Shown here in pieces: positions 19,348-28,537 of a DNA stretch of 64,000 nt; positions within the stretch are counted from its first letter, which is position 1, and each line of letters begins with the position of its first letter. This DNA comes from Leeuwenhoekiella marinoflava DSM 3653 (GTDB lineage Bacteria > Bacteroidota > Bacteroidia > Flavobacteriales > Flavobacteriaceae): assembly GCF_900129005.1 (NCBI RefSeq), contig NZ_FQUN01000010.1, positions 62,001 through 126,000 of the forward strand, read 5' to 3'. The translations under genes were made by a program, and so were the position numbers. The notes under the pieces were generated by a model. The model was not told the origin of the DNA. It saw only the letters and a program-made list of their open reading frames with translations, and searched no databases.

Positions 19348-21249
19348 ATGAAAAACTTGCGAATTCCGGCAGTATTGGCGTTTACTGCACTAACTATCTT
19401 TTCGTGCTCAGACGAGCCTAAAGAAACGCCTTTGACTATAGGGAATCTTGAACTTTCAGAAACCAAACCTTCTCCCGGTGATAGTTTAAAATTGGCCTAT
19501 TCTGCAACAGACTCAATAACTGAAGCATTTTATGTGTACACGGTAAAATCAAAATCCTACCCAGAAGATATTGACTTGATCAAAGATGGTGAGCGATTCA
19601 CAGGAGCCCTAAAAATTCCTGATTCTGCTGATGGGTTGATTTTCAATTTTAAAGTAGGAGAAGAATATGAAGCTAATGATGAAAAAGGCTACACGGTGAA
19701 TTTATATGATTCTGAAGGCGTGATAATCCCCGGCTCTCAAGTTGCTATTGCGCATTATATTTCTGGACGCGGTAGTTATTATGGTGTAAAAACTGAACCT
19801 GATTCTACCTTAGCGGCTTACAAGAAAGCCATTGCAGATAATCCTGCCAGTAAAGAAGACTGGTTGATGCCACAAATTTACATGATGAGCCGTTTAGATT
19901 CAGAGCAAGCGAATGTACTGGCAGATGAGACTATTGCATCTTATTCAGATAAAGAGCTGTCTGAAGAAGATTATACGAAGTTGATTCAGTTATACCGTTT
20001 TAGAAAAGATCAGCCAAAATCAGATTCTTTAACCGGTGTTTTAAGTTCAAAATATCCTAAAAGCGATCTTGCTTTAAACAATTATGTAACGGCGATGCGC
20101 CAAGCTTCAGATATGGAAGCAAAGCTTAAAGTTTTAGAAGATTTTAAAGAAAATGCAGGCGTTGAAGGCCCCCAACTCGATTTTATGTACCGCACCATAG
20201 CAACTACATATTTTGAAGAAGGTGACACCGAAAACTTTGAGCTATATATGGATAAAGCTTCTGATGATGCTTCTAAAGCATCTATGCTCAATAATCTGGC
20301 ATGGAATCGTGCAGAACAGGGTGAAGAATTGAGTATTGCAGAACGTATGTCAAAAAAATCTTTAGATATTGTAGATGCTCAAAAATCTGACAAACCTGAT
20401 TATTATACCCAAAGTCAGTTTGAAAAGAGTCTAGCATCTACACAAGCAATGTACTCAGACACCTACGGGTTGATCTTATTTAAGCAAGGAAAAATCAAAG
20501 AAGCTATTGCAGCTCAAGAAATGGCAGTTGCTAACAGGACTTCCCCTGATGTATATGAGCGTTACGTGCAGTTTCTAATAGCAGACGAGCAATATGGCAA
20601 GGTGTTTGAAAAAGCTTCAGAACTGGTAGAAGAAGGTAATGCTACAACTAAGACTAAAGAATACTTGGCTACTGCCTATACAAACACTGATCACGAAGAA
20701 GACTTTGACAGCTACCTCAGCAGTTTGGAAAAAATCGCTCACGACAAAGCTTTGGCCGAATTAAAAAAAGAAATGCTTGACGAAGAAGCTCCTACTTTCA
20801 ATTTGAAAAATCTTAAAGGTGAACAAATTGCACTGGCAGATTTAAAAGGAAAGACTGTGGTACTCGATTTCTGGGCAACCTGGTGCGGACCATGTAAAGT
20901 TTCATTCCCGGGAATGCAAAAAGCGGTAACTAAATACGCTGATAACGAAAACGTAGAATTCCTTTTTATTGATACATGGGAAAGCACCAGTGGTGAAGCA
21001 CGTGAAAAAGGCGTGAGTGATTTCATCACCGAAAATGACTATACCTTCAATGTACTTATGGATACGCCTAAAGAAGAAGGAAGCAGAGAATATGATGTGG
21101 TTTCTGCGTATGAAGTAGATGGAATTCCTACTAAATTCGTTTTAGGGCCTGACGGAAAAATTAAGTTTAAAGCCGTAGGCTTTGATGGTAATACAGACGG
21201 TCTTGTTGAAGAATTAGATATGATGATTGGTCTCGCAAGCGGACAATAA
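19348..21249 (+). CDS. TlpA-like thioredoxin-fold lipoprotein with TPR-like middle
   Basis: 633 residues. The lipoprotein signal ends at FSCSDEP (Cys near residue 20). A beta-rich N-terminal domain is followed by a long helical TPR-like region (about 160-460). The C-terminal TlpA/AhpC-type thioredoxin domain has WATWCGPCK, with active-site cysteines near 513 and 516 and the cis-proline region DGIPTKFV. It should be a periplasmic or outer-leaflet disulfide reductase. No cytochrome maturation genes flank it, so the partner is unknown. Isolated between two hairpin terminators. Confidence 0.85.
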   Translation: MKNLRIPAVLAFTALTIFSCSDEPKETPLTIGNLELSETKPSPGDSLKLAYSATDSITEAFYVYTVKSKSYPEDIDLIKDGERFTGALKIPDSADGLIFNFKVGEEYEANDEKGYTVNLYDSEGVIIPGSQVAIAHYISGRGSYYGVKTEPDSTLAAYKKAIADNPASKEDWLMPQIYMMSRLDSEQANVLADETIASYSDKELSEEDYTKLIQLYRFRKDQPKSDSLTGVLSSKYPKSDLALNNYVTAMRQASDMEAKLKVLEDFKENAGVEGPQLDFMYRTIATTYFEEGDTENFELYMDKASDDASKASMLNNLAWNRAEQGEELSIAERMSKKSLDIVDAQKSDKPDYYTQSQFEKSLASTQAMYSDTYGLILFKQGKIKEAIAAQEMAVANRTSPDVYERYVQFLIADEQYGKVFEKASELVEEGNATTKTKEYLATAYTNTDHEEDFDSYLSSLEKIAHDKALAELKKEMLDEEAPTFNLKNLKGEQIALADLKGKTVVLDFWATWCGPCKVSFPGMQKAVTKYADNENVEFLFIDTWESTSGEAREKGVSDFITENDYTFNVLMDTPKEEGSREYDVVSAYEVDGIPTKFVLGPDGKIKFKAVGFDGNTDGLVEELDMMIGLASGQ

Positions 21250-21267
21250 ATACAGAATTTAAAATTC

Positions 21268-21306
21268 AAAAAATCCGTGTCGGTTATCAACTGACACGGA
21301 TTTTTT
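21268..21306. terminator. Bidirectional terminator between convergent genes
   Basis: A stem of AAAAAATCCGTGTC (21268-21281) with GACACGGATTTTTT (21293-21306) and an 11-nt loop. A-run and T-run flanks serve both the TlpA-like gene (+) and the DUF1801 gene (-). Confidence 0.9.
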
Positions 21307-21649
21307 ATTTTAACGATTTTAACTGCATTAAAAATCCAATCAACACTTCAGCATCAATATCTTCAATTTTGTGATACCGTAACGAGCGAAGGTTCTTTCT
21401 ACCTTCTCCGGCTGTTAGCTTATTGTGAGGGTCGTTAAGTAAAATACCTTTTGGGAAACTCAATTCTACAAAATTCTTTCTAAAATTTAGAAAGCAAAAC
21501 ATCTTTCCATTTAAATAATAAAACGGTAAATGCCATTTAAAAAGCAACTGAGCTTCCGGAATAGTACTTTCTACAAGCATTTGCAGCTCAAGAAGTAAAC
21601 TTTTAAAAGGCTCTGGTTTAGATAAAATATAAGCTTCAGCTGGATTCAT
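21305..21649 (-). CDS. DUF1801 (YdhG-like) domain protein
   Basis: 114 residues with the DUF1801 pattern: an N-terminal helix (PFKSLLLELQMLVESTIPEA), then LFKWHLPFYYLNGKMFCFLNF and a C-terminal GRKNLRSLRYHKIEDID. Members are small cytoplasmic proteins of the YdhG family with no settled biochemical role. The stop lies inside the shared terminator stem. Monocistronic. Confidence 0.78.
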   Translation of the reverse strand: MNPAEAYILSKPEPFKSLLLELQMLVESTIPEAQLLFKWHLPFYYLNGKMFCFLNFRKNFVELSFPKGILLNDPHNKLTAGEGRKNLRSLRYHKIEDIDAEVLIGFLMQLKSLK

Positions 21650-21876
21650 TCTTATAAGAAATTACGATTAAATATAAATAATTTAACTGCTATCTATCGC
21701 GGTAAAATTAATCCAATTTAGCTGCTAATAGGAGTCGATTTATACTCGCTTCGATCCTAATTTTCTAGAAAAATCAATGCTTAGCAGAATGTTAAAGGCG
21801 TAAGTTTTTGAGATAAATCAAAACTATTTACAAAAAAACATTCTATTTTCCCCGATTAACCTTCCTTATTGCTAAA

Positions 21877-23022
21877 ATGTCTCAAATTTTAAAGCTTTTT
21901 AATTTTATTAGGATTTTCTGGTTTCTAATATTACCCCTTGTATGTTTTGGTCAGGAAAAAGAAAAACCAAGGCTTGAACTGGGTGGTGCCTTTCGAGTTA
22001 ATTATGTGTATTCTTCCTGGAAAGAAGAACAAAAAACAAAAGGAGGTGAGTTTGGGTATGATATGTTTAGGATTAATGCTAAAGCTTCTTATAAGAATAT
22101 TTTTTTAAATGCGGAGTACAGACTGTATTCTGAAGCTTTTGGTGGAGGGTTTCTAAAACAAGGATGGGTAGGATATAAATTTAATAAAAAAGACGAACTT
22201 CATGCAGGCTTAGTGTATGTCCCTTTTGGGATTAAACAATACAATTCTCATAACTGGTTTTTTAATATCACGTATTACGTGGGACTTGAAGATGATCATG
22301 ATATGGGCTTAAAATATCTGCATACGGGAGATAAATGGGATTACGCTTTTGCTTTTCTAAAAAATGCTGAAGAATTAAATTTTGGAGGTGGCGTAGAAAA
22401 TAGCTCTAGTAGATATTCATACGATGTAGTTGGTAGAAATAAGGAAACCAATCAATTTAATGGGAAAGTCGTACGCAAACTTGGGCAACACATCAAACAT
22501 AGAATAGGTTTTTCGGGGCAGTATGGTAGTCTGTATAATATAGATACCAACAAGAATGGTCACCATTATGCTCTTGGGCTACATTATGAGATGAACTGGA
22601 AAAACTGGAATTTAAAAACAGAAGCAATTACTGTTTCTCATGCTCCAGAAAATGCACCGGGCGAATCAAATAAGATTATAAAAATGGGCGCATACGGCAC
22701 TCCATATGAAGTTGCCAGCGATTTTAACATGTACACCGCTGCTGTTTCCAAGAAAATTTCAGTAAACTGGGGACCTATCTCTCAAATTGAAGTCTATAAT
22801 GACTTCGGTTATATGCAGAAAAAAGAAAAAGAATTTACAGATTCTTTTCAAAATGTAACCGGTCTGTTAGTTACAGCCGGTCAAGTATATACCTACATAG
22901 ATTATGCTGCTGGTTATAACCACTCATGGTTAGGCGGCAATTTTGTAGATGATTTTTCAGCAGGTAATCCTGATGCAAAATGGGAAGCTCGTTTTAATAT
23001 AAATATTGGATACTACTTTTAA
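21877..23022 (+). CDS. Outer-membrane beta-barrel (porin-like) protein of the BCCT operon
   Basis: 381 residues with a signal peptide ending near VCFGQ. The mature part consists of alternating aromatic beta strands ending INIGYYF, the usual terminal outer-membrane signature. The repeated pattern of strands with short turns suggests a 16-strand-like porin. It precedes the BCCT transporter by 15 bp, so it may let the same osmolyte through the outer membrane. Family assignment beyond barrel is uncertain. Confidence 0.72.
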   Translation: MSQILKLFNFIRIFWFLILPLVCFGQEKEKPRLELGGAFRVNYVYSSWKEEQKTKGGEFGYDMFRINAKASYKNIFLNAEYRLYSEAFGGGFLKQGWVGYKFNKKDELHAGLVYVPFGIKQYNSHNWFFNITYYVGLEDDHDMGLKYLHTGDKWDYAFAFLKNAEELNFGGGVENSSSRYSYDVVGRNKETNQFNGKVVRKLGQHIKHRIGFSGQYGSLYNIDTNKNGHHYALGLHYEMNWKNWNLKTEAITVSHAPENAPGESNKIIKMGAYGTPYEVASDFNMYTAAVSKKISVNWGPISQIEVYNDFGYMQKKEKEFTDSFQNVTGLLVTAGQVYTYIDYAAGYNHSWLGGNFVDDFSAGNPDAKWEARFNINIGYYF

Positions 23023-23037
23023 TAGAAATAAAATTTT

Positions 23038-24648
23038 ATGGCAAAGAAAATTACGCGAAGTGATGAAAAGAAATCAATATTTGGTCTAGAAGTAAATGGA
23101 CCGGTATTTTTTACCTCTACGATATTTATCATCATAAGTATTGCACTTACGATCATATTTGAAGAAAAGGCACAAAAAATATTTAGCGACATTCAACATA
23201 CTGTGGCAGAAAAAGCAGACTGGTTCTTTGTGCTTTGTATAAATCTGTTCTTGATATTTCTTACCTATCTGGCGTTAGGTAAATACGGAAAACTTAGAAT
23301 TGGGGGGCAAAAAGCAAAACCAGAGTACAAAACAGGGTCTTGGTTTGCGATGCTCTTTAGTGCAGGTATGGGTATTGGTTTGCTCTTTTTTGGAGTTGCA
23401 GAACCTGTAGACCACCTTTTAAATCCGCCCACGGCAGAACCCAAGTCTGTGGCAGCAGCTATAGAAGCAATGAATTTTACATTTTTACACTGGGGCTTTC
23501 ATGCTTGGGGTGTGTACGCTTTAGTAGGTTTGGCACTCTCCTACTTCACGTATTCCAGAGGTTTACCGTTAACAATACGATCCATATTTTACCCGTTCTT
23601 AGGAGATAAAATCTACGGGAGAACAGGTGACATTATAGATATTTTTGCAGTGCTTGCTACACTTTTTGGACTTGCAACGTCATTAGGTTTTGGTGTTCAA
23701 CAAATTGCCAGTGGCCTCAATCACGTATTTGGTATACCTGATGGGACACTAACACAAATTCTTCTCATTGCCGGCATTACATTAATTGCCACAATGTCTG
23801 TAGTATTAGGAGTAGATAAAGGAGTGCGTATTTTAAGCGAATGGAATATGCGCATAGCTATAATTTTATTACTTCTTGCTGTAATTCTAGGCCCTACGCT
23901 ATTTATTTTTCGCTCCTTTGTTGAAAATACGGGAAGCTATATTTTCAACTTCTTGAAAATCTCTACTTGGGTAGAAACCTATGAAGGAAGCTCTTGGCAA
24001 AATAACCAAACTGTTTTTTACTGGGGTTGGTGGATAGGTTGGTCTCCATTTGTAGGAATGTTTATTGCGCGTATTTCTAAAGGACGCACGATTAGAGAAT
24101 TTATTCTAGGTGTTTTATTAATACCATCATTGGTTACGTTTTTCTGGATGTCTGCATTTGGTAGTGTCGCTATTCAGCAAGTCTTGAATGGTGATATGAC
24201 TATAGTTGCAGCTGTAAAAGATGATGTCGCTACTGCGCTATTTATATTTTTTCAAGATTACCCATTATCGATGGTGATTAATGTGGTTGCTGTTATTCTT
24301 ATTGCAGGTTTCTTCATTACTTCATCAGATTCAGGATCACTTGTAGTAGATAGTTTAACTTCTGGTGGAAAAATTGAAGCACCGGTAGGGCAACGTATTT
24401 TCTGGGCAGTGACCGAAGGCACTGTTGCTGCTGTTCTTTTATTTGGTGGGGGGCTTGAAGCGCTTCAAACCGCAACCATTGTAACCGGACTACCTTTTGC
24501 CATAATCTTACTTATTATGTGTTATTCACTCTATATAGGACTCCGGGAGGATTATCAAAAATTAGAAAAGAAAAAATCTGAAAAGCAAATGGACGACTAT
24601 GAAGATGTCGTTAAAGAAATTGTTGCTCGAAGAAATAAAAAAGACTAA
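23038..24648 (+). CDS. BCCT-family betaine/carnitine/choline transporter
   Basis: 536 residues with twelve predicted membrane helices. The BCCT hallmarks are present: GMGIGLLFFGVAEPVDHL in helix 3 and the tryptophan-rich stretch FYWGWWIGWSPFVGMFIARI (aromatic box and signature). These Na+- or H+-coupled carriers import glycine betaine, choline or related quaternary amines, often for osmoprotection. The next gene, a Usp protein, starts immediately after the stop. Exact substrate not determinable. Confidence 0.94.
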   Translation: MAKKITRSDEKKSIFGLEVNGPVFFTSTIFIIISIALTIIFEEKAQKIFSDIQHTVAEKADWFFVLCINLFLIFLTYLALGKYGKLRIGGQKAKPEYKTGSWFAMLFSAGMGIGLLFFGVAEPVDHLLNPPTAEPKSVAAAIEAMNFTFLHWGFHAWGVYALVGLALSYFTYSRGLPLTIRSIFYPFLGDKIYGRTGDIIDIFAVLATLFGLATSLGFGVQQIASGLNHVFGIPDGTLTQILLIAGITLIATMSVVLGVDKGVRILSEWNMRIAIILLLLAVILGPTLFIFRSFVENTGSYIFNFLKISTWVETYEGSSWQNNQTVFYWGWWIGWSPFVGMFIARISKGRTIREFILGVLLIPSLVTFFWMSAFGSVAIQQVLNGDMTIVAAVKDDVATALFIFFQDYPLSMVINVVAVILIAGFFITSSDSGSLVVDSLTSGGKIEAPVGQRIFWAVTEGTVAAVLLFGGGLEALQTATIVTGLPFAIILLIMCYSLYIGLREDYQKLEKKKSEKQMDDYEDVVKEIVARRNKKD

Positions 24649-25506
24649 ATGGAAAAAGTAAAAAACATACTGGTTGCTTTAGACCTCTCATTTTTAGACA
24701 ACCACCTCATTGAATACACCTCTTTTCTTGCTGAAAAGTTTGAGGCTGAAAACGTATATTTTGTTCACAATATCAAGAAATATGAGATCTCTGATCTATT
24801 TAAAGAAGAGCTGAATCAGTTAAATCTTGACCAACTTATAGGTGATGAGCTTAACGAGAAAGTAGCAAACCGCTTTTCTGCAAATGTGAATTGGGAAGTG
24901 CTAATTTCTGAAGATTCTAATACAGAATCACTCATGCATTATATCGCAAATAAATATCAGATCAATCTTGCTATTGTAGGGAATAAAGCTGCTAAAGATG
25001 GGACAGGTGTGGTCACTTCAAAGTTGCTAAGATTGCTCAAGTGTAGTATACTTACGGTACCTAAAACAACTGAGCTAAACTTAGAAACGGTATGGGTAGG
25101 TACAGACTTTTCTAGTCATTCAAGAAAGTCTTTTTTCTTTGCTGAAGAGCTTAGAGGCAAGCAACCCATTACCCTAAATGCATTACATATTGCACAAGTT
25201 CCTATTCAATTTTCTCCATATGTTGCCCGAGAAAATGCGCAAGAAAAAATAGAACAACATATGCGTCAGAAATCTGCTAAATTCTTTAAAAAACTTGCGG
25301 TAACAGATCCTGATAATCACGAATTTCTTTTTGCAAAAGACAAAAGTATCAGTCAGAAATTTCTAGTTGAAATTGAAAAACGCAAACCTAGCTTGGTTAT
25401 CTTATCTGATAAAGGAGGTAGTAATATTTCAACTTTATTAATCGGTAGTCTTACTGAAGAACTCTTTAATGAAACCTTGAGTAGTCCCCTACTGGTAGTA
25501 CGATAG
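24649..25506 (+). CDS. Universal stress protein (tandem Usp domains)
   Basis: 285 residues: two UspA-like domains. The first begins VKNILVALDLSFLDNHL. The second contains VWVGTDFSSHSRKSF and ends with VILSDKGGSNISTLLIGSLT, similar to the ATP-binding G-2x-G-9x-G(S/T) loop. The ATG follows the BCCT stop codon with no gap, so it is translationally coupled. This suggests a cytoplasmic regulator of the transporter or a stress-linked partner. A terminator follows. Confidence 0.9.
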   Translation: MEKVKNILVALDLSFLDNHLIEYTSFLAEKFEAENVYFVHNIKKYEISDLFKEELNQLNLDQLIGDELNEKVANRFSANVNWEVLISEDSNTESLMHYIANKYQINLAIVGNKAAKDGTGVVTSKLLRLLKCSILTVPKTTELNLETVWVGTDFSSHSRKSFFFAEELRGKQPITLNALHIAQVPIQFSPYVARENAQEKIEQHMRQKSAKFFKKLAVTDPDNHEFLFAKDKSISQKFLVEIEKRKPSLVILSDKGGSNISTLLIGSLTEELFNETLSSPLLVVR

Positions 25507-25528
25507 TTTAGAACTAAAGTCAAAATTT

Positions 25529-25558
25529 AAAGCTTCGCATTTTTGCGAGGCTTTTTTT
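25529..25558 (+). terminator. Terminator of the porin-BCCT-usp operon
   Basis: Stem AAAGCTTCGC / GCGAGGCTTT (one G-T pair), a 6-nt loop, then a T-run. Confidence 0.85.
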
Positions 25559-25587
25559 ATTCTTGTTTTGTAAACAATTTTATCTTT

Positions 25588-25604
25588 ACTTTGTAATTCA
25601 AAGT
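25588..25604. promoter_or_regulatory. Operator candidate ACTTTG-N5-CAAAGT (copy 1)
   Basis: A perfect 6-bp inverted repeat with a 5-bp AT spacer (TAATT), followed by ACTTTT. It lies 8 bp before the membrane-protein ATG, overlapping a TACTTTTG (-7-like) element. The same palindrome recurs at 26635. Likely the binding site of the winged-helix protein encoded at 26315. Confidence 0.6.
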
Positions 25605-25612
25605 ACTTTTGT

Positions 25613-26290
25613 ATGGATAATAAAAACTATCTTAAAGACATCAACGACATCAAAACCATGATGAGCAGATCTTCTCGCTTTATGTCGCTAAGCGGACTCT
25701 CAGGTGTCCTTGCAGGTATCTATGCTCTAATTGCTGCACTATACGCTCATTTTAGATTATCTGATATCCCTGACTACGCTGATAAACCAGCGATTGTGGC
25801 TACTTTCGGAGATTTTGTATCGGCTTATAGGCTTGTTAACGATTTAGTTCTAACTGCTTGTATCACGCTAACCGTTTCCATCCTTACGGGAGCTATACTT
25901 ACTATGCGTAAAGCCAAAAAGCAAAATGAAAAAATCTGGAATCCCGTCTCAAAACGGCTACTCGTAAATTTTGGGCTTCCCCTAATAACCGGCGGAATCT
26001 TCTGCATCGTGTTAATACAGTATCACATTATAGGATTAGTTGCTCCTGCAATGCTTATTTTCTACGGTCTTTCTCTCTTAAACGCCAGTAAATTCACAAT
26101 AGGTGATATTAAGTATCTGGGCTTAGCCAATGTTATAATAGGTCTTGTCGCTACACAGTTTGTGGGTTATGGTTTGTATTTTTGGGCATTAGGATTTGGA
26201 GTTTTCCACATTATTTACGGAACGATTTTGTACAATAAATACGACCGTCCCTCCCCTGGCCCCTCCCAAAAGGAGGGGAATATCAATTAA
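25613..26290 (+). CDS. Five- to six-helix membrane protein of unknown function
   Basis: 225 residues: a cytoplasmic N-terminus (NYLKDINDIKTMMSRSSRF) then about six hydrophobic helices. No catalytic motif is seen. The last dozen codons are made by an intergenic-type repeat (translated RPSPGPSQKEGN), suggesting the original stop was overrun. It is the first gene of a unit with the winged-helix regulator and starts just after an operator, so the regulator probably controls it. Proteins of this kind often sit next to such regulators in Bacteroidota. Confidence 0.7.
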   Translation: MDNKNYLKDINDIKTMMSRSSRFMSLSGLSGVLAGIYALIAALYAHFRLSDIPDYADKPAIVATFGDFVSAYRLVNDLVLTACITLTVSILTGAILTMRKAKKQNEKIWNPVSKRLLVNFGLPLITGGIFCIVLIQYHIIGLVAPAMLIFYGLSLLNASKFTIGDIKYLGLANVIIGLVATQFVGYGLYFWALGFGVFHIIYGTILYNKYDRPSPGPSQKEGNIN

Positions 26291-26314
26291 TTCATTCATA
26301 AATTTCAACATAGA

Positions 26315-26614
26315 TTGAAAAACATCATTCAACATATAAATAAAGCTTTTGATCACCGGGTACGCCTGGGAATTATGAGTATTTTGATGGTAAATGATTT
26401 TGCCGACTTCAATATGCTGAAAGAATTGTTGGGCGCCACAGACGGAAATATTGCCAGTCATACCAAAGCACTAGAAAAAGAAGCTTATATCAGCATTGAA
26501 AAATCATTTATTAACCGAAAGCCCAATACTAGATATATCGTTACTGCATCTGGCAGGGAAGCTTTTACCAAACATATTGAAGCTTTAGAAAAACTTATCA
26601 ATCCTAATGAATAA
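26315..26614 (+). CDS. Winged-helix transcriptional regulator (ArsR/MarR-like)
   Basis: 99 residues from a TTG start (MKNIIQHINKAFDHRVRLGI). The body is a single winged helix: LKELLGATDGNIASHTKALEK is the recognition-helix region and NTRYIVTASGREAFTKHI the wing and dimer helix. Members of this small family repress genes for membrane proteins. The gene lies between two identical palindromes (25588 and 26635) that are the obvious targets. It overlaps the COQ4-like gene by 8 bp. Confidence 0.82.
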   Translation: MKNIIQHINKAFDHRVRLGIMSILMVNDFADFNMLKELLGATDGNIASHTKALEKEAYISIEKSFINRKPNTRYIVTASGREAFTKHIEALEKLINPNE

Positions 26615-27122
26615 ATCTATTTTTTTATCAATTAACTTTGAATTTCAAAGTACTTTAATACTAATAAGAGAACTCTTTGTAGGCGCCTCTTTTGATTTAA
26701 CTAGTCGCATTTATGTGAAGTTTAAACACGTAAAACCTTGGGGTATTTCCCGGAAAGAATTATTACAATATCCAGAAAACACACTGGGTTTTCATCTAGG
26801 ATGTTTTTTATTGAAACACAACTACGAACCGCAACCGCGATGTGAGAATCACGATGTTTTTCACGTACTTACGGGTTATCAAACCGATACCGCTCAAGAA
26901 ATTGCGCTTCAATTCTTTCTCTACGGAAATGGGAAAAGAAGTCCCTTTTTGCTGCTAGCAATGATTGCCGGTTACTTCCTCTACCCTGATCATTACACGT
27001 CTTTTAAGAAAGCACAAAGCCGTGGTCAAAAAACAAAATCGCTACATCACTTGAACTACAAAGCACTGCTTAATACTTCAATCATAACTTTTAAAAACGC
27101 ATTTAACATCAATCAATTATAA
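26607..27122 (+). CDS. COQ4-family protein
   Basis: 171 residues. The centre contains KPWGISRKELLQYPENTLGF and then ENHDVFHVLTGYQTD, the HDxxH-type metal motif of the COQ4 family. In mitochondria COQ4 acts in coenzyme Q biosynthesis; the role of bacterial stand-alone members is not established, and these organisms use menaquinone. The ATG overlaps the regulator stop. An operator lies inside codons 10-15, so either the true start is later or the regulator acts as a roadblock. creD follows by 4 bp. Confidence 0.75.
   Translation: MNKSIFLSINFEFQSTLILIRELFVGASFDLTSRIYVKFKHVKPWGISRKELLQYPENTLGFHLGCFLLKHNYEPQPRCENHDVFHVLTGYQTDTAQEIALQFFLYGNGKRSPFLLLAMIAGYFLYPDHYTSFKKAQSRGQKTKSLHHLNYKALLNTSIITFKNAFNINQL
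26635..26651. promoter_or_regulatory. Operator candidate ACTTTG-N5-CAAAGT (copy 2)
   Basis: The same inverted repeat as at 25588 (spacer AATTT), again followed by ACTTT. It lies at the start of the COQ4-like gene, so it could control a second promoter for coq4-creD. Confidence 0.55.
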
Positions 27123-27126
27123 TCTT

Positions 27127-28503
27127 ATGGACACGCAAAAATCACAAACTCCTAATCGTTTTATTAGCTGGTTAAAAACCTCTATCACCGCTCGTATGTT
27201 TATGGTAGGTTTTCTCACCTTAATCCTGCTTATTCCGTTATTTTTTGTTCAAGATCTCATTGAAGAACGCGCACAACGTCAGGAAGAAGTTGTATCAGAA
27301 ATCAATGAAAAATGGGGAGAAGAGGTACTCATTTATGGTCCTGTTTTAAAAATACCCTATACGGTTTCAGTAAAAAAAGTTATTCAAAATAGAGACTCTA
27401 AAGCTTTTGAAACGCAATATATAGAGGAAGAAAAAATAGCCTATTTCTTTCCGAAGGAATTAAACCTTAAAACTCATGTAAACACCGAAATAAAAAAAAG
27501 AAGTTTATACAAAACCAGTGTTTATAATTCTGAAACGCACTTTGAAGGTTCTTTTGCTATTCCTGATTTTTCTGATGCTCCTGCCGAACCCAATCAGATT
27601 TTATGGGAAAAAGCACGCATAATTTTTCAAACCTCAAATTTGAAAGGCGTTAATGAGCAAGTGACCATTAAATTAAATGGCAATTCTTATCCGTTCTCTT
27701 CAAAGTACGAAAAGCGAAATCCTACCGATCTTTCTCATTTAAAGCTTTTTACAATGGAAACGACTTCTGTAAAACCGGAAAATCTTCCACAGGAAAACAC
27801 CATGAAATTTGAGATGGATTTACACATAAACGGAAGCGAACAATTACGTTTTATTCCTACCGGAAAAACTACGGAAGCACAGGTTACTTCAGACTGGGAA
27901 ACCAATAATTTTACCGGTAATTATCTACCGTATAATGAAGATAAACTTGATGGTAAAGGCTTTGATGCAAAATGGAAAGTATTGGATATAAACAGACCTT
28001 TTCCACAAGAATTTTTTCAAGGTTTGCCTGATCTTACTGAGTTTGCTTTTGGCGTTAACTTTAAAATTCCGGTAGATGAATATCAAAAAAGTGAGCGAAC
28101 AGCCAAGTATGGTTTTCTCGTTATTGGGCTTACGTTTCTTATCTTTTTTCTAATTCAAACACTTAGTAAAATTCATATCCACCCCTTTCAATATTTAATG
28201 ATCGGGCTTGCATTAATTATGTTTTATACCCTCCTGATTTCAATCTCTGAACACAGCAGCTATTTAAATGCTTATCTCGTTGCAAGTGTTGCCATAATCC
28301 TATTGATATCATTTTACGCGCGCAGTATACTCAAGAATATTAAATTCCCGGCTTTTATAGCTTTTTCACTTACACTGCTGTATAGTTTTATCTATGTGAT
28401 CATTCAACTTGAAAATTACGCGTTGCTTGTGGGCAGTATTGGTCTTTTTATCATTCTGGCTTTGGTGATGTATGTATCTAGAAAGATCGATTGGAATTCC
28501 TAA
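27127..28503 (+). CDS. creD: CreD-family inner-membrane protein
   Basis: 458 residues. An N-terminal membrane helix (TARMFMVGFLTLILLIPLFF) is followed by RAQRQEEVVSEINEKWG, the CreD signature, then a large periplasmic beta domain (about 60-315) and five C-terminal helices. CreD (Cet) proteins are linked to envelope stress and colicin or beta-lactam tolerance in proteobacteria under CreBC. Here no CreBC is present and control is probably by the adjacent winged-helix repressor. Four bp after the COQ4-like gene. Confidence 0.92.
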   Translation: MDTQKSQTPNRFISWLKTSITARMFMVGFLTLILLIPLFFVQDLIEERAQRQEEVVSEINEKWGEEVLIYGPVLKIPYTVSVKKVIQNRDSKAFETQYIEEEKIAYFFPKELNLKTHVNTEIKKRSLYKTSVYNSETHFEGSFAIPDFSDAPAEPNQILWEKARIIFQTSNLKGVNEQVTIKLNGNSYPFSSKYEKRNPTDLSHLKLFTMETTSVKPENLPQENTMKFEMDLHINGSEQLRFIPTGKTTEAQVTSDWETNNFTGNYLPYNEDKLDGKGFDAKWKVLDINRPFPQEFFQGLPDLTEFAFGVNFKIPVDEYQKSERTAKYGFLVIGLTFLIFFLIQTLSKIHIHPFQYLMIGLALIMFYTLLISISEHSSYLNAYLVASVAIILLISFYARSILKNIKFPAFIAFSLTLLYSFIYVIIQLENYALLVGSIGLFIILALVMYVSRKIDWNS

Positions 28504-28537
28504 ATTCATAATTAAAAACCATGCAATAGTGAAAACT

